Shown here piece by piece: positions 54,401 to 64,000 of a stretch of DNA of 64,000 nt. The stretch is taken from positions 341,587 through 405,586 of the forward strand of contig OZ287713.1 of NCBI GenBank assembly GCA_965649825.1, in the 5' to 3' direction. Origin of the DNA: Penicillus capitatus (lineage: Eukaryota > Chlorophyta). A model generated the notes under the pieces. That model saw only the letters and a list, made by a program, of their open reading frames with translations, ran no database searches and was not told where the DNA came from. The translations under genes and the position numbers were made by a program. Each line of letters opens with the position of its first letter. Positions within the stretch are counted from its first letter, which is position 1.

Positions 54401-55350
54401 AAAGGTCTCAGCAAGTCAGCCATCTCGTGCGGCTTCTGATCGTAGCTCCCCATCGCATTCGGCAGTCCGGCATTGGGGTAGCAGAAAATGTAGCAGTCAG
54501 CTAATTGGTGCAACTTCTCTATGTACTGCTTCATGTCTTCGGCCCCGAGGGCACAGTTCAGACCAATGGCGAACGGTTTGGAGTGGCGCACGCTGTTCCA
54601 GAACGCCTCGTTGGTCTGGCCGCTCAGCGTCCTCCCCGAAAGATCGACAATTGTTCCGCTGATCATGACCGGCACGCGAAGCTTGCGCTCTTCGAATAGT
54701 AGATCCAGAGCGTAGAGTGCTGCCTTGGAGTTGAGCGTGTCGAAGATCGTTTCGACCAGGAACAGATCGACGCCGCCGTCCAGCAGCGCCTCCGCCTGCT
54801 CGTAGTAGGCGTCCACCACTTCGTCGTAGGTGATTCCCCGAAAGGCCGGATTCTCGACAGACGGCGAAACGGACAGTGTTTTGTTGGTGGGACCGATGGC
54901 ACCGGCGACGAATTTCGCGGTGCCTGGATGGGCGGCCTCATACTCCTTACATGCCTTCTTGGCCAGCTCTGCTGCGGCGACGTTGATGCGAAAGACCTCT
55001 TCCCTCTCATCGAGGTGGTAGTCGGCTTGAGAGATCCGAGTGCCGTTGAAGGTGTTGGTCTCCAGGATGTCTGCCCCAGCCTCGAGGTAGGCGGTGTGGA
55101 TATCTCCAATTATGTCCGGACGGGTGACGACGAGAACGTCGTTGTTGCCCTTGAGGTCGTGCGGGTGGTCGCGGTAAACGTCGCCGCGGAAATCGATCTC
55201 TTCGAGACGATAGGTCTGGATGCAACTGCCCATCGCTCCGTCGATAATGGCAATCCGTTCTTGAAACAGCTTCTCGAGCGCGGCGAAGGCATCGGACTTT
55301 GGAAGCGGGTCGACGTAAGGTCTGTAAGAAGGCGGCTCGCCGGAGGCCAT
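51499..55350 (-). CDS. METH: Cobalamin-dependent methionine synthase
   Basis: An intronless frame of 1283 residues from [12 protein letters not shown]. It has the four modules in order: homocysteine domain ([13 protein letters not shown], with zinc ligands GGCCGTTPP), pterin domain ([22 protein letters not shown]), cobalamin domain with the B12 motif [13 protein letters not shown], and the activation domain with AdoMet motif [12 protein letters not shown]. It transfers the methyl group of 5-methyl-tetrahydrofolate to homocysteine using B12, so the host can use, and may need, vitamin B12. The frame stays open another 150 nt upstream through four 30-bp repeats, so the start could be 55500 (1333 residues); 55350 gives the normal family length. 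The lack of introns over 3.8 kb contrasts with many neighbours. Confidence 0.95.
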   Translation of the reverse strand: MASGEPPSYRPYVDPLPKSDAFAALEKLFQERIAIIDGAMGSCIQTYRLEEIDFRGDVYRDHPHDLKGNNDVLVVTRPDIIGDIHTAYLEAGADILETNTFNGTRISQADYHLDEREEVFRINVAAAELAKKACKEYEAAHPGTAKFVAGAIGPTNKTLSVSPSVENPAFRGITYDEVVDAYYEQAEALLDGGVDLFLVETIFDTLNSKAALYALDLLFEERKLRVPVMISGTIVDLSGRTLSGQTNEAFWNSVRHSKPFAIGLNCALGAEDMKQYIEKLHQLADCYIFCYPNAGLPNAMGSYDQKPHEMADLLRPFCEEGLLNAVGGCCGTTPPYITAIAEMASEFPPRANHDIPPLMRLCGLEPLNYQPDEGNMRRTFLCVGERCNVAGSMMYKKAIVNGDYDKAQAIALKQVQQGADLLDINMDDGLIDGVPAMVRFVNLLVSDPETSRVPFMIDSSKFHIVEAGLKCCQGKCIINSISLKEGEEIFRSQAATIRRHGAAVVVMAFDEHGQAATFEDKVRICQRAYRILVEDVGFDPQDIVFDPNILTIGTGMAEHNNYAVDFIQATREIKRVCPGCKISGGVSNVAFSFRGNEPVRRAFHSAFLHHACAAGMDMGIVNAAQVKEDDYHKIDKTLLEYVEDVLLNRREDSTERILEYAATINPKSKPTKVLPLGTAQEADRSASKSEAWREEPVEKRLAYSLIKGIDTYVVKDTEEARTCGKYPEPLNVIEQPLMDGMNIVGDKFGAGEMFLPQVIKSARVMKKAVAHLVPFIEEAKAAKGEEDSGPSNAGTIVIATVKGDVHDIGKNIVAVVLGCNNFRVVDLGVMTPWEKILDAAETEKADIVGLSGLITPSLDEMVTVAKRMEERGLRLPLLIGGATTSKVHTAVKIAPQYTGSAVIHVLDASRSVPVCQTLMDLTQREEFVEVIREEYDEIREEFYAGLEDRRYLTLAQARAKKFAIDWSLPESQPVRPKRLGIHVFNGFAISDVLSYIDWNPFFQVWQLRGRYPNRGYPKIFNDPAVGAEAKKLFDEAQEMLREFVEQKTVTLNGMIGFFPANAVGDDIEVYEDDDRQQIKATFHGLRQQAERDGATAYFCLSDFIAPKDSGVPDYIGMFVNTAGVGLETVVERYKAAHDDYNYIMAEALADRLAEAFAEKLHEMTRKDYWGYSSEGTMSTEELLKVKYQGIRPAPGYPSQPDHSEKLTMWEILKAEESIGVSLTETLAMLPAASVSGLYFGAPQSQYFAVGKITEEQAHDYADRKGIDKKEAEAHLRSMLNYEP

Positions 55351-55380
55351 CGTCTCAGTCGTGTAAATGATTGGGACGTT

Positions 55381-55500
55381 CGGCTGATCGATGGATGATG
55401 ATCGACGCATCGACTGATCGATGGATGATGATCGACGCATCGGCTGATCGATGGATGATGATCGACGCATCGGCTGATCGATGGATGATGATCGACGCAT
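55381..55500 (-). repeat. Four exact-length 30-bp tandem repeats at the methionine synthase 5' end
   Basis: Units occupy 55381-55410, 55411-55440, 55441-55470 and 55471-55500. The length is a multiple of three and the frame is open, so each copy would encode [10 protein letters not shown] if translation starts upstream of 55350. The copies differ by single bases. It may be 5' UTR or an N-terminal extension. Confidence 0.9.
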
Positions 55501-55503
55501 CGG

Positions 55504-58500
55504 CTGTTGCAATCAAGAATGCGGTGAGAGGAACTAAGGCATTGGTTGGGGGAAGGAGACAGAACGCTTTAGTGGACAGCACAGCTTTCCTCTCTGCGGA
55601 ATGGATCTTCTGTCGCCGGAGTCTCTGTGTATGAGCGCCGGATGTGGCTCGTGCAATTCCTGACGGATGATGACGATGGCGCTACGACATCAGCTGCTAC
55701 CAACAATCGATGCGTGCGTCATCGTCATGTGGTCGCTCCTCGAAAAGCATTCCTGCAGCGAAACGATAGAGATGTTTGTCCAACTGGATGACAGGAGTCG
55801 AGGTTAAAGTGGCAGCTCGCAGCCGAGTACGGCGTGTCATTTCCTGGGTTGGATGGGAAGGTTTTTCCGTGTCGCCGCGCGATTCAGATGACGACGCCGA
55901 AGGGGTGCGGGGTCGCGGAGAGGCGATTCTGCGAAACGAACCGACTGTCTCTTGAACTCTTTCTGAAACGCGCAAGCCAATCGCCTTCACATTCTGGTAC
56001 ATACATACATACCATTGCGAAGATGGCTTCGTGAAATTGTTCTCCTTTTTGTTGATAGATCGGCAACAGAAACCCTTTCCGAACACCGTTTTCCAGAAAA
56101 CGAGAGTAGAGTTTGTTCAAGTGAGAAGACGAACAGCGATATTGGCTTCTCTCATCAACTTCATCTGGGTCTACAGTTTGGGTCACATATTACACATTTA
56201 GGCGCAACAGTTTCTCCAAAAGCACCGGAAGGGACAGCTTACGACCGAGTTCAAATCGAACAAGACAATAGGGTTTACCATAACGAATCGCTCGAAACTT
56301 GTCTTCCAGTGTATGTCAGTTCTCGGAGAGATGCTGTTTTGTGACAGGCACCATCGTATGTCAAATCGATCCTCGAGGAAATGGTGACAGCGTGAGCCAT
56401 TCCGCTGTCATGTCGAAAGACTGGAAAAGTCAGTCGATCGTTAGCAGTGCACAAGTAAGCAGGAGTCTGACATCTAAACACATACACGTTCTACACAAGT
56501 CTAAGATGCAGTGTCTTTTTTCCTAGAAGTAAGCACCGTTTCGCATAAATCTGTGTGTCTGAATTTGCATTGTGAGCACAGAATGCGCAACACGGAGCCA
56601 AACAAGATGTCTAAGAGGAAGAATAGCAAACAGAATCAATCCTGCACTTATGCAACTAAGACGCAAGCGTCTTTCTTGACGCCACTCATTGAAGATACAG
56701 AGGCCGATGGATCTATACACCCAAACGCACTAGAGACAGCACACAACACAGCAACTGTCCGCTGCTTCATGCCTCTGGTTTACGAACGAGGGCCGATCGA
56801 AGTTTTCTCAAGAATCTGCAGACAGTGTTCTTCGTCTCACGAAGAAGACGTGCTGCACGACGTATGGCCGTGCGTGCCGATTGTGGCAGACGAACCCAGA
56901 CATATAGACCACGTCCTTCCTGTGAACAGTCGATGTCACAATGACCCTCGCTCAGGATAAGGCTTGATGCATCCTTCTGTGAAGCCTCACCTCTCTCGTC
57001 ATTGCCATAATACTCTTCTGCCTTTCCTTCGCAAAAGAGAACAGTCGCAAGAAGTATTCTGTGCGCTTCATTGAGAAAAGTGGACGACGTGCTCAGGCCG
57101 CGCGTCAAAAGTAAGTAACGAGGAATTCGGAATATTCTGCTGACAGAGGTAGCCGCAAGAATATTCTCTTATCAGATTGGACAAAGACGTGAAGGGTCGG
57201 AAGCTGTCGTGAACATATGACAATGACGCTCAGGCAATGGAATGCCAAACTGCCGTAGCTTCCTCATCATTGCAAGCACAAGTGCTATCAATTTTATTCA
57301 ACTGCATTGCCGTCAAGCTACGCAGACGTTGAACCAAGGCCGATACGTTGTTAATCTTCTTCCATTTCGCGTCCATACGCAACTTGGACGCAATTCAAAA
57401 CGCGTTTGTAGATTTATAAACATAGAACCGTCGAATCGTCGCTGTACACGCCTGTCGACACTTTCGTCATCGCCGGAAACTGTCTCGAACGTCTTGCCTT
57501 TGTCGTGGAATCTCGATCCCTTCTTTCAGATCTTAATATCGCATCGTCGCGACACGACTTTTATATTTATCAATCTTATCAAAACGTGCCGTTGCGACCA
57601 CAGCTGTCCGACAGACGGCTGTCGAACAGAATCGCATAGCTGGCTTTCTATCAAATTGATGTATACAGTTTGCAGATGGCCTGACAAGATTGTCAGTATG
57701 GCGCAAGCGAAGAAGCTGCTTATGACAAAAACGCTCAGAGCACCGACGTGATATAAAGATATCGCGCCGCCGTTCTAACTTTGGCGCCATATTGGCCTCA
57801 ATCGTCCTGGCTTTGCGCACTCATTCGAAACTGGATGATAGAATTCAGGTGGAGCGCAACGAGACCGTGGTCGCGTTAAGCATCGAGAGAACGAATCTTA
57901 GAGTCAGATCGGTGCCGAGCGGTGTTCGCGATGCCTACTACTTAGAAGATCCTCTAAGGTTCACACGCTGAATGACGCGCTGTAAAAGAGTTATTTCGTC
58001 GAACGCATCCACGTTCTGCATCGCTCCGTAAAAAGATAGACGCAAGATAGAGTGCTGACGCGTGAACAGACAACGGCTGCCGAAAAGTGCTACGGAACCG
58101 TGACACTAAGAAGTATTTGATGGATCGCGTGAAGCTAAGGTTTCTGTCGGTAGTGGTGGATAGTGAGACCGGGGAGCGGATGAAAGACGAGCGTCTCCAG
58201 TCTGCTTTGCAGTTCGTTTATTGATACGTTCGATCAGAGAGACAGCAAGGCAGATCATGCAATGAACATGATGTGACGCTTACTGCGTCTATTAGGTGCC
58301 GCCTTTAGCATACGCAGTCTAGATCGGTAAAGCCTTTGCGACGAATTCCTAACAGCAATCGACGACATATTTGATAAAAGTGGCTACTTACTGTCTGGCG
58401 TCTTTTCATGAAGAAATCATGAAATAGAATCCTGACTAAGTAGATTCTAGCAGATGAAAGCAAATCTATTCAAACACATAGTGCGTTGATCGTAATTTTT

Positions 58501-58535
58501 CAGACAATCAATCATAATGCTAACAATGGCCGCAC
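55504..58535. other. Gene-poor interval
   Basis: About 3 kb with no gene I can support. A minus-strand segment at 56767-57085 has a reading frame from MKRTEYFLRLFSFAKERQKS with a possible intron and a second exon reading KDVVYMSGFVCHNRHARPYV; it could be a small basic gene but is unproven. The rest shows no domain, tRNA or repeat. Confidence 0.35.
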
Positions 58536-60968
58536 TCATGCACTGTACGCTGAACGAATTCTGTTTGGCAGTTGACGTTGTTGAGACAAATGAAGAAAGA
58601 CATCTCTGAGACCAGCGGCTTTGGTCTTTTGATGCCCTCCCGAGAAGAGATACTTGTAAGCGGGTTGCTCCGGTGTCGCCCAGTAGCATTCTCTTGTGAC
58701 GCCCAGGTCTCCGTCGCCCATGGCTAGATGAAACCATCCACGGATCCCCCAGTAGGTGCCCCAGCTGTTGCGTCCGATCCAAAACTTTTCGCCATTTCGC
58801 TCGTCCCATCCAGAGAGGACAACGAATTGGCTGGAAGAACTGCCACTCTTACAGGCGCCAGGATCACTGAAGATGCCACTCTGGTAGGAATGGAATGCCC
58901 TGGATTCGCAAATGCGGCAGGCAACGGGACCATTCTGCGCAATCTCCTGCATCACAGCCCGATCTCCAGAGATCTGTAGAACCGCCACGTAAACCTCAGC
59001 AGTAGACGAGATCAAGGATTATTACCTTTCCATGCGATGAAATGCTGTATGGTGTGTATTCTCCTGCTTTCATGGAGTAACATCCCGATGGCCAACAATT
59101 CTTGCAGATGTGAATGGCATCACATTTGAGGGGCTTTCCTTCATACGGTGCGCAGGACTCGTCTGGAATGGTGTGCTTCTTAATGTACTCATAGGCATCA
59201 CTCGGATCTTTGCCGTCACACTTTCCATTCGATGATGCACAGTTTAGCAGGACCTAAATGCAGAAGCACTCAGTCGAGACAAGATGTGTGAGATGAGATG
59301 CACTTGGACGGAGAGAACGACTTCTGGATAGGTCAATCCTTTGAGCAGGGTGAAACGATCGTTCAGAGCGGAGGTCGCTGCCTGGGCCCAGGAAGACTCA
59401 CAAAACACTGGGCTGTGTTGATTGCGATCGATTGAAGCGAAACTGATGCCATTGATATCACGAATGTCATACTTTACTGGAATGTCTGTAACCTTCACCG
59501 TTTTCCCGTGCTGCCCTGAAGATGAACTCTCTTTCTGCTCTTCGGCATGATACTTTAGAAGATACTCTCCCCACGGCACATCCCTAGATGTCAGAGTGTT
59601 CGCTGACGGTTTTGTAGGGAGAGAGCGACATTGGTAGGGGGTCGCTGGGCTGGAGTTCATCTGGGATGACAGGCGTTGCGAAGGTGCAGCCGTTTTCGAC
59701 GCCCAGACCGAGGAAGAAACTCGGTCGGGCGATTCGGAAATACCCGTTCTCTCCCCAATATGTGCCCCAACTATTCCGTCCAATCCAATACCTGCAAACG
59801 TCACATCATCTTAGATCTCGCTGGCACAGAGGAGTCTCTCACTCGAAGCCATTCTCCTCTCCCCATCCGACGAGACTCACGATGTGATTGGCCGAAGCCC
59901 AAACGCCAAACTAGGCAAGAATATAGCTCAAATCGAAATGAGATGGTGATGTGACGGCTTCGCACCTGACGAAAGACTCCTCCTGTGTATTTGTCGAACT
60001 TCTTTGTAGCGAAGATTTCGCACGCCACAGGGCCGCGAGAGTAGATCTCTGCCATGATCTTCTGAGTGTGAGACACTCCCCTGTTGTGACCGTCATAATC
60101 TCCTCCGGCAGTCGCATAACCAAAGTCTTCGATGAAGTAACGGCGGTACTGATCCACTGTAGAGCACGTGTTGTGCTGTCCCAACTTCTCACACTTCTCA
60201 CACACTCCATGCGGTTCGCATCTGTTATTCCTTGCTTGATAATTCTGACAGGTCTCATCAGGCAGACCGTGCTTTGCAATATAGTAATAGACACCGCCAG
60301 CGGTACCGCCCTTTGCAGGAATAAGATCAGAAGACATCGAGGAGATGAAGGAGAGCACTTGGCAGGTTCCGCCTCCACGGCAATTGATGAGAACCTGTGG
60401 TGCAAGGTTGACCTCGGGGAAGGCGTTGCGACGCTCAATCTTCATTCTGTCAGAAATGGCAGAGGTGGTGCCGAACGCCCAGCAACTGCCACAGTATCTG
60501 CGCCACCCAAATGCATTCAATCTCTTCTCAGATGTGATTACTGTGGAATGTGCTGGTTGCGTGAGACAGTCAGATAGTTGACGCCGTTGATGTCTCCCCA
60601 GAAGAATTCCTTTGGCAGTGTGGCGACGTCCATGATCTCATGGCCGCGTCGTCTTCGAGAATTGACTCTTTCGACTGCAGACAGCCAGCAGCACACACGA
60701 TGAGAAGCTGATGGGATGCTGGCGTACCTCGGTCGTAGATGCCGTTGGTGCAGAGCCCTCCGGCGAAGACACTCGTGTCCGGTGTCTAGGAACGGCAGTG
60801 GTTGGGTTGCGTGCCGCTTCGCGACGGCGTTACCTTGGGAGGCAGGATACACTCGCCGCCCTCCAGGGTCGTATCGAGTTCCTCCAGGGACGCATTCGCT
60901 CCATCATGTTCGGCCAGGCAGCTGCCGACGAGCAACGCCGTCACAGCACAGACAATACTGCGTCGCAT
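58536..60968 (-). CDS. Secreted double-domain cathepsin X-like protein: active domain plus inactive domain (copy B)
   Basis: ATG at 60968 with signal peptide (MRRSIVCAVTALLVGSCLA). Domain 1: FFWGDINGVNYLTVSRNQHI, then PQYCGSCWAFG, LINCRGGGTCQ, HGLPDETCQNYQARNNRC, ASANHIVSLVGWGEENG and RNSWGTYWGEN, all catalytic residues present. A 46-nt intron (46 restores phase) leads to DVPWGEYLLKYH. Domain 2: SFASIDRNQHSPVFCESSWA, then LLNCASSNGKC, PDESCAPYEGKPLKC and SSQFVVLSGWDERNG, where the catalytic His position is Phe, then RNSWGTYWG. So domain 2 has lost both Cys and His. The propeptide exons around 60540-60800 are uncertain. It is paralogous to copy A along its full length and in most intron positions, with MetH and PPIL3 between the two. 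Confidence 0.82.
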
Positions 60969-61257
60969 GTTTAGTCAGACGAGGTGCAAAGAAATGAGGT
61001 AATGGATGGAATCCGTGACGCGGCGGTCGCTTTCGATGTGCAAATGATCGTCATCCAGAACATAACTCTGTCGGCTTTTATCTTTCACAGGTGCAACATA
61101 CCCTTGCGGATTTCCCTGTATGGACCAAGACGGTATCTAGAGTGTTGGCGCGTCCTCAAGTGACGCCTGACAGCGGAAGGACGCACGACGACGCCGAAAA
61201 CCGACGGACCAAACACGGCTAAAGTGTATTCAAGAAACGAGCTCAGACACTACTGTG

Positions 61258-62119
<862 letters not shown>

Positions 62120-62760
62120 GAAACGAGCGGCTGATGTGCACGTATGAGAAATTGACGAAAGCCCGTAAGATCGTTGTGTTTACGAAGTTGTTCTGACTAA
62201 GTCTCTTTCGAAGTTTGAATAACAATCGGGCTTCAATGCTCTGTAAAGCTTCGCATGCATGGTGATAGGCTGGCGTCAAGCGAGTTTACGATCATAGTAC
62301 CTATGATGGCCATAATTTGTCCAAGCAGGATAGCCACAAACAGACAAAATATCTGACCGACATTAGAATCAAAGGAGATGCGTAGTACACGTAACGAATC
62401 AACGAAGTCAATGTATACAGCGTTCATCTTCCGATTCGCGATTAGATCTCACAAACAGATAGAAAGGACGTTGGGATCGATCCTCGGTGACTGAGAAACG
62501 ACAGTGCCAGCATTAACTTCTCGAATTTCCGAACGCCAAATGTCTTCGTGTAAAAATCTGCGTTTCCGAGTCTCGGATCTAGCGCCCATCTAAGAGATTA
62601 AGTTATCTTTTAAGGGATTCGTCTAGAGGATGATCGAATGCTTCCTCGGAAACGTCTGGAGTTAAGCCGAACTGACGAACTAAAGATCGATTAGTTCGAT
62701 TTCGATGAGAGCAATCGTTCAAGTAGATTCGATTGAACGTGGTCGGTCCAATCCGAAATT

Positions 62761-62998
62761 CGATTGTCGTCGATCGATCTCAATCGAAGTGAACCCAATT
62801 AGATAACACGTCTATCGCTCGTCATCAAGAACGTACGATTGTCGTCGATCGATCTCAATCGAAGTGAACCCAATTAGATAACAAGTCTATCGCTCTTCAT
62901 GAAGAACGTACGATTGTCGTCGATCGATCTCAATCGAAGTGAACCCAATTAGATAACAAGTCTATCGCTCTTCATTAAGAACGTACGATTGTCGTCGA
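62761..62998. repeat. 75-bp tandem repeat, three copies plus 13 bp
   Basis: Copies begin at 62761, 62836 and 62911 with the word CGATTGTCGTCGATCGATCT, and a fourth starts at 62986 and breaks after 13 bp. The copies differ at a few positions (for example CGTCATCAAG, TTCATGAAG and TTCATTAAG), so they are not recent. Two imperfect half-copies may precede them. Non-coding. Confidence 0.95.
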
Positions 62999-64000
62999 CA
63001 AGAGACGATGTCGACGAAGAAGTCTTGTGAACAAACCTCAAAGGTGCCGTATCGCCTCAACGCATACAATGGAAAAGATTGTCGCTCAAGAATTGCATTC
63101 GATCGATACGAAAGTTCCGGTGAACATCGAGATCAATCGATCGATCGTTGTGAATCGTCAGTTACTAAAGAGAAATGCATGGACGAGTTCGATGACTATT
63201 TCGATGATTGGCGATTGGAGAAGTAAATCGCCTAGACGAATGCTATTCACATGAAGACGTATAGCCGTTCTTATCTGATCGAACGTAGATTTGTAAACCA
63301 ATTGGCATGTCAATGCGCGTTCGACATCACAACGCTTAGCACAGAGAGCATCCTTTTAAAGAAGGATCTTTCAGGCCGATTGCTTTGATGCCTTGCCGAT
63401 CATCATCAGCACGCGATGAAGGAAGCAAGGGAAGGAAGTGTGGAAAGGTCTGTTTGTTAAAGAACTAAGATAAGACTGTCAGGATTTTTCCGCAGCGACA
63501 CAGATATCAAAGGTCTTTTCAATAAACTAGGCGGTATATAATATATTACATTGTACACTTTCGATTTGTTCGATCTCTTTGCAACAGTCACAAAAAAGGC
63601 GTAAAAAATTCAATCTCCTGATCGATATGACTGGGCATGGCGTGCGATTGATCGATCGCCGCGATCGATGATAGTAGCTGTGGCGCGCCCGGACACCTCC
63701 GGCTGCTGGCGACCAGAGGCGGCGGGCCGCTTACTCTGGGTGATGCAGGTGATGTGACGTTCGTGCAGCGGAAGTCGTGTTGCTCGCTTTCCTGAATTCC
63801 CCTACGGTCGAGGGCGTCCTATGCGTTGCTACGCATACGGCGTCCTCGGCCCGAAGTGCGTTACATGGGCACACCACACTCTCCGTTGCGTGTTTTCGAG
63901 TGGAGAAGTCTATGATCGGATGCTTGATGTGAGGTTGTGATGTCGTTGGGCAGCGAAAGTCGGCAAAAGTCCATTGTTGGAGCGATCTATTACAGAACGT
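62999..64000. other. Right-end interval, no firm gene
   Basis: A 72-residue frame starts at ATG 63008 (MSTKKSCEQTSKVPYRLNAY) with an acidic end (DEFDDYFDDW). It begins inside or just after the tandem repeat and has no homology that I recognise, so it is not called. From about 63660 the composition becomes GC-rich, possibly a promoter or first exon of a gene running off the right edge. Confidence 0.35.

Noticed and set aside
51529-55398. Long plus-strand frames, some over 200 codons, opposite the methionine synthase gene
   Set aside because: They are antisense shadows of a highly conserved gene and have Arg/Val/Leu-biased content with no domain.
62233-62427. Minus-strand frame with a strong hydrophobic span next to the SERCA relic
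   Set aside because: It lies antisense to the tail of the decayed pump region, lacks a clear gene context and could be chance.

Overview
This is nuclear DNA of a compact, intron-containing eukaryote, most likely a plastid-bearing alga. I cannot fix the lineage from the sequence. Cytosolic ribosomal protein eL21, RNA polymerase II subunit RPB7, a PPR protein, a MyTH4-FERM protein and GT-AG introns exclude a prokaryote. The plastid inference rests on a FAD4-type desaturase, a protein with a transit-peptide plus lumen-type leader (49.3-49.8 kb), a plant-style AP2 factor and GDP-mannose 3,5-epimerase. Introns are very short: nearly all that I could fix by homology are 40-66 nt. Many neighbours sit 12-100 bp apart.

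Layout. 0-1.4 kb: the end of an LRR gene faces an orphan DGAT1 C-terminus. 2.9-4.6 kb: mitochondrial-type PPR gene. 6.3-7.4 kb: MyTH4-FERM protein. 10-19.7 kb: a dense block with an Rdx/SelW-like protein, eL21, an unknown membrane protein, RPB7, an unknown gene, FAD4-like desaturase, a second unknown membrane protein and a RING-CCCH protein. 20.5-29.5 kb: GME, ERMP1-like M28 protease, a truncated papain-family relic, a BTB protein, an unknown gene, an MBOAT wax synthase-like enzyme and an SDR. 31-33.9 kb: mostly empty. 34-45 kb: second BTB protein, a 1000-residue proline-rich protein, a Yippee protein, a class-II amidotransferase-like protein, a KH-domain protein and an AP2 protein. 46.5-61 kb: two large paralogous double-domain cathepsin X genes flank a plastid-type leader protein, cyclophilin PPIL3 and an intronless cobalamin-dependent methionine synthase. 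61-64 kb: a decayed SERCA-type calcium pump and a 75-bp tandem repeat.

The most unusual content is the cathepsin family. Two genes encode a secreted protein in which an apparently active cathepsin X domain (CGSCW) is joined to a second papain-fold domain whose catalytic Cys is Ser (CESSW in both). A third, truncated copy elsewhere in the window also carries Ser (CRASW). One fused domain has lost His as well, while the other keeps His and Asn. This recalls the Ser-type SERA proteins of Plasmodium, but here an active and a Ser-type domain share one chain.

Lipid metabolism is represented by DGAT1-like, wax synthase-like and FAD4-like genes, but nothing in the layout shows co-regulation. Exon joins given here were deduced by eye from reading-frame phase, splice signals and family conservation. 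They are reliable where a conserved domain continues across the join and tentative in the genes I do not recognise.
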